Of a stretch of 64,000 nucleotides of DNA, positions 60,202 to 64,000 are shown one piece after another. The notes beneath the pieces are model-generated. The model ran no database searches. It worked only from the letters and a program-made list of their open reading frames with translations, and was not told where the DNA came from. Position 1 is the first letter of the stretch; every line of letters starts with the position of its first letter. The stretch comes from Maribacter algarum (ex Zhang et al. 2020) (GTDB lineage: Bacteria > Bacteroidota > Bacteroidia > Flavobacteriales > Flavobacteriaceae): positions 496,001 through 560,000 of the forward strand of contig NZ_VATY01000002.1 in assembly GCF_005885635.1 (NCBI RefSeq), written 5' to 3'. Position numbers and translations under genes: made by a program.

Positions 60202-63200
60202 TTACTCTAATAAGGCTTCGTTAAATTGGTATCCCTTGTAATCGACTTTGTACAATACACTGTAAAAAGCGGGAATAAATAATAAGGTGATCACTGTTCC
60301 AAATAAGAGACCAACCATAATAGTTACAGCCATCGGCTCCCACGTTTCACCTCCACCTAAATACAGTGGAATTAAGCCCAATACCGTGGTAAAGGTTGCC
60401 AATAATATCGGGCGAAAACGTTGCAAACAAGCTGCGATAATCGCATCTTGCGGTTTACGTTTTATTTCATTTTCTTCTATTTCTATTCGGTCTACCAGTA
60501 CAATGGCATTGTTAATCACAATACCTGCTAAAGAAATTACACCCAAAAAGGCCATAAATCCGAAAGGAACGTTGAAAATCAATAACCCTAGAACCATACC
60601 GATAACACCCAATGGAATGGTACAAACAATCATGGCCATTTTACGGAAGGAGTTGAACTGAATAATTAATAACATGATGATAATAAAAGCGGACAAGGGC
60701 AGGTAACTGGCCACCGCGCCCATATTCTCAGCCGTAGTCTCGGCATCTCCTCCTAAATTGTAACTGTACCCCTGACCCCAAGTTGCAGCTTGCTCTTCTA
60801 ACCAAGGGGTGATTTCTGCCGTAATTGCTGAAGCATTACCATCTGCTGCCAACTCACTTGAAATATTGATGGTTCGCGTTAAATTCAATCGTTTAACACG
60901 GGTGTATTGCCATTGAGGAATAATAGAAGCTACTTGTAATAAGGGCACACTTTTTCCAGAACTTTGTGCGTATATATTTAATGTTTCCAGGGATGCCAAA
61001 GACTGTTGTTTGCTTTGGTCACTTAACATTACTATGGGAATAGACTTATCGTCCTCTCGGTATTCACCGGTGCTAAAACCATCCAATACGGTCTGCAACG
61101 AAGTAGCAATGTCTTGATTGGTCACTCCCGCCAGCTGCGCCTTATTTTGGTCGATATCGATGATGAATTTCTTTCCTTTTGGTCCCCAATCATCTTTTAT
61201 GTTTTTAGTCCCGGAGATACTGAACAGCCTTGTTTTTATCGTTTCCGAGATTTGAGCCAACGTATTGGGGTCATCTCCTGAAACCTTTATTTCTATGGGC
61301 GTTCCACCACCTCCAGAGCCTAAAAGCCTCACTTTAATATCAGCATTCGGAAAGGACGCAAAACTGAAGGAATCCAATTTCCGGACCATTTCATTGTTAA
61401 CCAAGAAATCGGAAGTATTTATTAGGATGTGCGCATAGTTCGAATTCGCCTCATCGGGATTGTAGCCTAAATCATAAGTTGACGGCCCTTCACCAATATA
61501 GGCGGACCAGTCCACCACACCATCAGTTTTATTTTCATTGACCTTAAGCTCCTCGGTCATGAAAGCCTCGATGGTAGCCACCATCTCTTGAGTACGTTCA
61601 ATTTTGGTGCCTTCGGGAAGGTTGATATCTGCTGTTATCATGTTTCTATCACTATCGGGAAAGAATACGAAAGCCAGTAATCCGAAACCTAAAATGGATA
61701 AAAAGAACATTCCTACAATGGCAAAAAGAACGGTTCGTTTCCAGTTAAGGGCAACCAATATCAAATCTTTGTACTTCGATTTTAAACCATTAATCAAACG
61801 ATCCAAGAAACTTACTTTTCCTTCTTCTTGTTTTTTCACTTTTAGGAAGAACACGCAGAACAGCGTAATGATGCTTAAGGCGATAATCCATGAAGACAAT
61901 AAGGCTATAGTTATCACCACGAAAATGGGCCCCATAATATCACCCATAACGGATTCGGCCATATAAAAAGACAGGAATGCTGCGGAAGTAGTCAAGGTGG
62001 AAATCAATAAGGGGGTAAAGAGCTCGGAGCATGAATCTATGGCTGCTTTTTTGACATCGATACCGTTATCCATTTTTACCATGACCGATTCTGCTACCAC
62101 AATACCATTGTCCACCATCATTCCTAAGGCCATTATTAAAGCCGCCAAAGTGATTTGATTTAATCCCACATCAATCAAGCCCATTACAAATAGGGTAGTA
62201 ATGGTAACTATGGGTATTAAACTCGCAATCACCAAGCCTGTTCTCAATCCTAAGAAAAACAACATGACAAATAATACTATGGTAATAGATTGCAGCAGGT
62301 TACCGACAAAATCACTGATTTTTGTATCAATATATCCGTCTATGGAGGCCAATCTGTTTGCCTCTAAACCAACAGGTAATTTTCCGCGCCACTCATTCAG
62401 TACCACATCAAGTTCTTCTCCTAACTTTATGATGTTTGCTCCTTTTTTGAGGGAAACATGAAGTGATAGTGCATCTTTACCATTGATTCGCACAATCTGG
62501 GTGGGTGGATTGATATATCCTTTTCGAACATTGGTAATATCCTTTAAGGGCACGACTTGACCGCCTTCCCCAACAGGAATCAGCATTTCCTCAATATCAG
62601 TAACATCATCGAAGTTTCCTGTAGGTTCTAAAATGATACGTTCATCTTCAACGTTGATTTGTCCCCCAGAACTTAAAATATTGGTATTGCTTATTAGATT
62701 TTGTAAGCGATTTGAAGTAAGACCATAACTCTTCAGTTTTGTATTATCAAACTCCACGAATACGCGTTCTTCTTGGTCACCGTTGATTTCGACTTTTGCC
62801 GCATCTGGTAGCTTGATCAGATCATCCCGCATATCGTCGGCATAGGTTTTCATGTCGGCAAACGAATAGCCATCACTGGTTAGGCCCACAGCAATTCCGA
62901 AAACCTCCCCAATACCATCGTCCTTCAGTTGTGGTTGTACACCATTCGGTAAGCCTTGAATACTACTTAATTTTCTTCGAAGCCTATCCCAAACCGCCTG
63001 CAATTCTTCGGGCTTTGTTTGCATTACCAATTCCACCTGAACAATCGATAATCCTGTTCTTGAAGTACTGGTCACCTTCTTTAGTTCGGGTAATTCTTGG
63101 GCTACTTTTTCAATTTTATCCGTGACTAATTCCTCAACACGTTCAGGACTTGCTCCAGGGAATGAAGAAACAATGGAAGCCACACGAATTGTATAAGGTG

Positions 63201-63312
63201 GCATGCTATCTCGAGAAAGACCTTGATAACCGACTAGCCCCATGAGCATCACCACGGCAAGGATACTTAAAACGACACGATTGTTATTTATTGAAAACTG
63301 TGTAAGATTCAT
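60202..63312 (-). CDS. RND efflux permease (HAE/AcrB-like)
   Basis: A 1036-residue inner-membrane pump with 12 helices and two large periplasmic loops. Helix 4 carries GMMVDNGIVVAES, so the second Asp of the AcrB proton relay is Asn, and helix 10 has GIVINNAIVLVDRI where AcrB has Lys; both changes are common in one HAE subgroup. The substrate is unknown. The membrane-fusion partner gene is 20 bases upstream, and no outer-membrane channel gene is visible within the window. Confidence 0.92.
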   Translation of the reverse strand: MNLTQFSINNNRVVLSILAVVMLMGLVGYQGLSRDSMPPYTIRVASIVSSFPGASPERVEELVTDKIEKVAQELPELKKVTSTSRTGLSIVQVELVMQTKPEELQAVWDRLRRKLSSIQGLPNGVQPQLKDDGIGEVFGIAVGLTSDGYSFADMKTYADDMRDDLIKLPDAAKVEINGDQEERVFVEFDNTKLKSYGLTSNRLQNLISNTNILSSGGQINVEDERIILEPTGNFDDVTDIEEMLIPVGEGGQVVPLKDITNVRKGYINPPTQIVRINGKDALSLHVSLKKGANIIKLGEELDVVLNEWRGKLPVGLEANRLASIDGYIDTKISDFVGNLLQSITIVLFVMLFFLGLRTGLVIASLIPIVTITTLFVMGLIDVGLNQITLAALIMALGMMVDNGIVVAESVMVKMDNGIDVKKAAIDSCSELFTPLLISTLTTSAAFLSFYMAESVMGDIMGPIFVVITIALLSSWIIALSIITLFCVFFLKVKKQEEGKVSFLDRLINGLKSKYKDLILVALNWKRTVLFAIVGMFFLSILGFGLLAFVFFPDSDRNMITADINLPEGTKIERTQEMVATIEAFMTEELKVNENKTDGVVDWSAYIGEGPSTYDLGYNPDEANSNYAHILINTSDFLVNNEMVRKLDSFSFASFPNADIKVRLLGSGGGGTPIEIKVSGDDPNTLAQISETIKTRLFSISGTKNIKDDWGPKGKKFIIDIDQNKAQLAGVTNQDIATSLQTVLDGFSTGEYREDDKSIPIVMLSDQSKQQSLASLETLNIYAQSSGKSVPLLQVASIIPQWQYTRVKRLNLTRTINISSELAADGNASAITAEITPWLEEQAATWGQGYSYNLGGDAETTAENMGAVASYLPLSAFIIIMLLIIQFNSFRKMAMIVCTIPLGVIGMVLGLLIFNVPFGFMAFLGVISLAGIVINNAIVLVDRIEIEENEIKRKPQDAIIAACLQRFRPILLATFTTVLGLIPLYLGGGETWEPMAVTIMVGLLFGTVITLLFIPAFYSVLYKVDYKGYQFNEALLE

Positions 63313-63332
63313 AATTCGATTGGTTAAAGTGG

Positions 63333-64000
63333 TTATTGTAATCTTACTTTTTGCCCGTCTAAAAGTGTTTGTAATCCGGCTGTAGCAATCTTTTCGCCGC
63401 CATTAAGTCCGCTCTTTATCTTAAACCCATTAGAGGTAAGCTCACCAACTTCAATGGTTTGTTTTTTGACCGTACCCGTTTTGCCGTCCTCAGATTCAAC
63501 AATGAACACGAAATTGCCGTTTCCATCTTCACCAACCGCTTTTACAGGCACTACCAAACTATCATCCGCAGTTTCCTCATCTGTACTAAAATTAAAAGTT
63601 ACGTTGGCCGCCATACCAGGCTTCACTGCGGTAGTCGGTGTAACAATATCTATTTTTACGGGATAGGTGGATGAATTGGCATCTACCACAGGAGATACTT
63701 CCAAAACACTCCCTTTAAAATTTTCTCCTAAAGATGAAAGTGCAATAGCAACCTCCATTTCTGATTGTACTTTATTGATGACATTTTCAGGAAGGCCGAC
63801 CATAATATTAATTTGTTCTCCAGCATTGAGGACCGCAATAACTTGTCCCGCACTTACATTCGCATTGAGCGAACCAGGTGCGCTTGCGATTGTGCCGTCT
63901 TTTGGCGCTTTGATATAGCCATAGCTAATTTGTGATTGTTGAATACTTTTATTCCGTCGTGCGGATTCATATTGGTCCAGAGCACTTTGATAGTTATTCT
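63333..64000 (-). CDS. RND periplasmic adaptor (HlyD/AcrA-like), partial
   Basis: The frame is open from the stop at 63333 to the last base of the window, so the N-terminus is missing. What is visible includes a helical hairpin end (YQSALDQYESARRN), the lipoyl segment SYGYIKAPKDGTIAS with AGQVIAVLNAGEQINI, a beta-barrel domain and the membrane-proximal tail with TAGLQTLLDGQKVRL. Internal methionines such as that at 63803 are not the start. It pairs with the permease downstream on the same strand. Confidence 0.92.
   Translation of the reverse strand, partial: NNYQSALDQYESARRNKSIQQSQISYGYIKAPKDGTIASAPGSLNANVSAGQVIAVLNAGEQINIMVGLPENVINKVQSEMEVAIALSSLGENFKGSVLEVSPVVDANSSTYPVKIDIVTPTTAVKPGMAANVTFNFSTDEETADDSLVVPVKAVGEDGNGNFVFIVESEDGKTGTVKKQTIEVGELTSNGFKIKSGLNGGEKIATAGLQTLLDGQKVRLQ

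Overview
The window looks like chromosomal DNA of a marine-type member of the Flavobacteriaceae (Bacteroidota). Support comes from the low GC content, PorP/SprF- and PorE-like genes of the type IX secretion/gliding world, Bacteroidota-type -7 promoter boxes (TAnnTTTG), a DUF4834-YfhO-glycosyltransferase-flippase run, a CrtYcd-type lycopene cyclase and a fused CcsBA. The genus cannot be fixed from the sequence; a Zobellia/Maribacter-like relative is a guess.

Layout. 1-6.3 kb: an outer-membrane protein cut by the window edge, then a surface-polysaccharide operon (DUF4834, YfhO, GT4, flippase). 6.3-7.6 kb: a secreted, extremely Arg/Ser/Thr-rich basic protein. 7.9-13.1 kb: uvrA, then two tandem copies of a module made of an ECF sigma factor and a 47-residue protein, each closed by a strong terminator. 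13.0-26 kb: housekeeping and unassigned genes: an endonuclease III with no cysteines, a BCP peroxiredoxin, a conserved unknown protein, an MBL hydrolase, an esterase, two small DUF4870-like membrane proteins, a dihydroorotase-like protein without the HxH metal ligands, a BatA/vWA protein, a GT2, an NTF2-like protein, and a Rieske oxygenase with a permease that has no clear start codon.

26.3-32.7 kb: a tightly overlapping carotenoid operon (lycopene cyclase, desaturase, CruF-type hydratase, acyltransferase, glycosyltransferase) continuing into a secreted TPR protein and a DUF4056 protein. This suggests a monocyclic, hydroxylated carotenoid that is glycosylated and acylated. 33-37.2 kb: an orphan NarL-type regulator with Glu in place of the phospho-Asp, a PorP/SprF protein fused to a SPOR-like domain, and a PorE-like TPR/beta-propeller protein without an OmpA domain. 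37.4-39.5 kb: tRNA-Ser(TGA) with its own promoter and terminator, a strong inverted repeat and a lone tyrosine recombinase.

39.5-53.6 kb: an envelope-rich region with three paralogous lipoproteins, a DUF2235 lipoprotein hydrolase, pta-ackA, LpxR-like and PagL-like lipid A deacylases, a GltS symporter, an MBL hydrolase, a BamA/TamA-like barrel and a barrel gene cut by an in-frame amber codon. 53.7-59 kb: nrfH-nrfA (nitrite ammonification) and a fused cytochrome c assembly protein. Together with acetate fermentation this points to a low-oxygen energy block. 59-64 kb: a TerB-like protein, a K+ channel and an RND efflux pump whose adaptor runs off the window.
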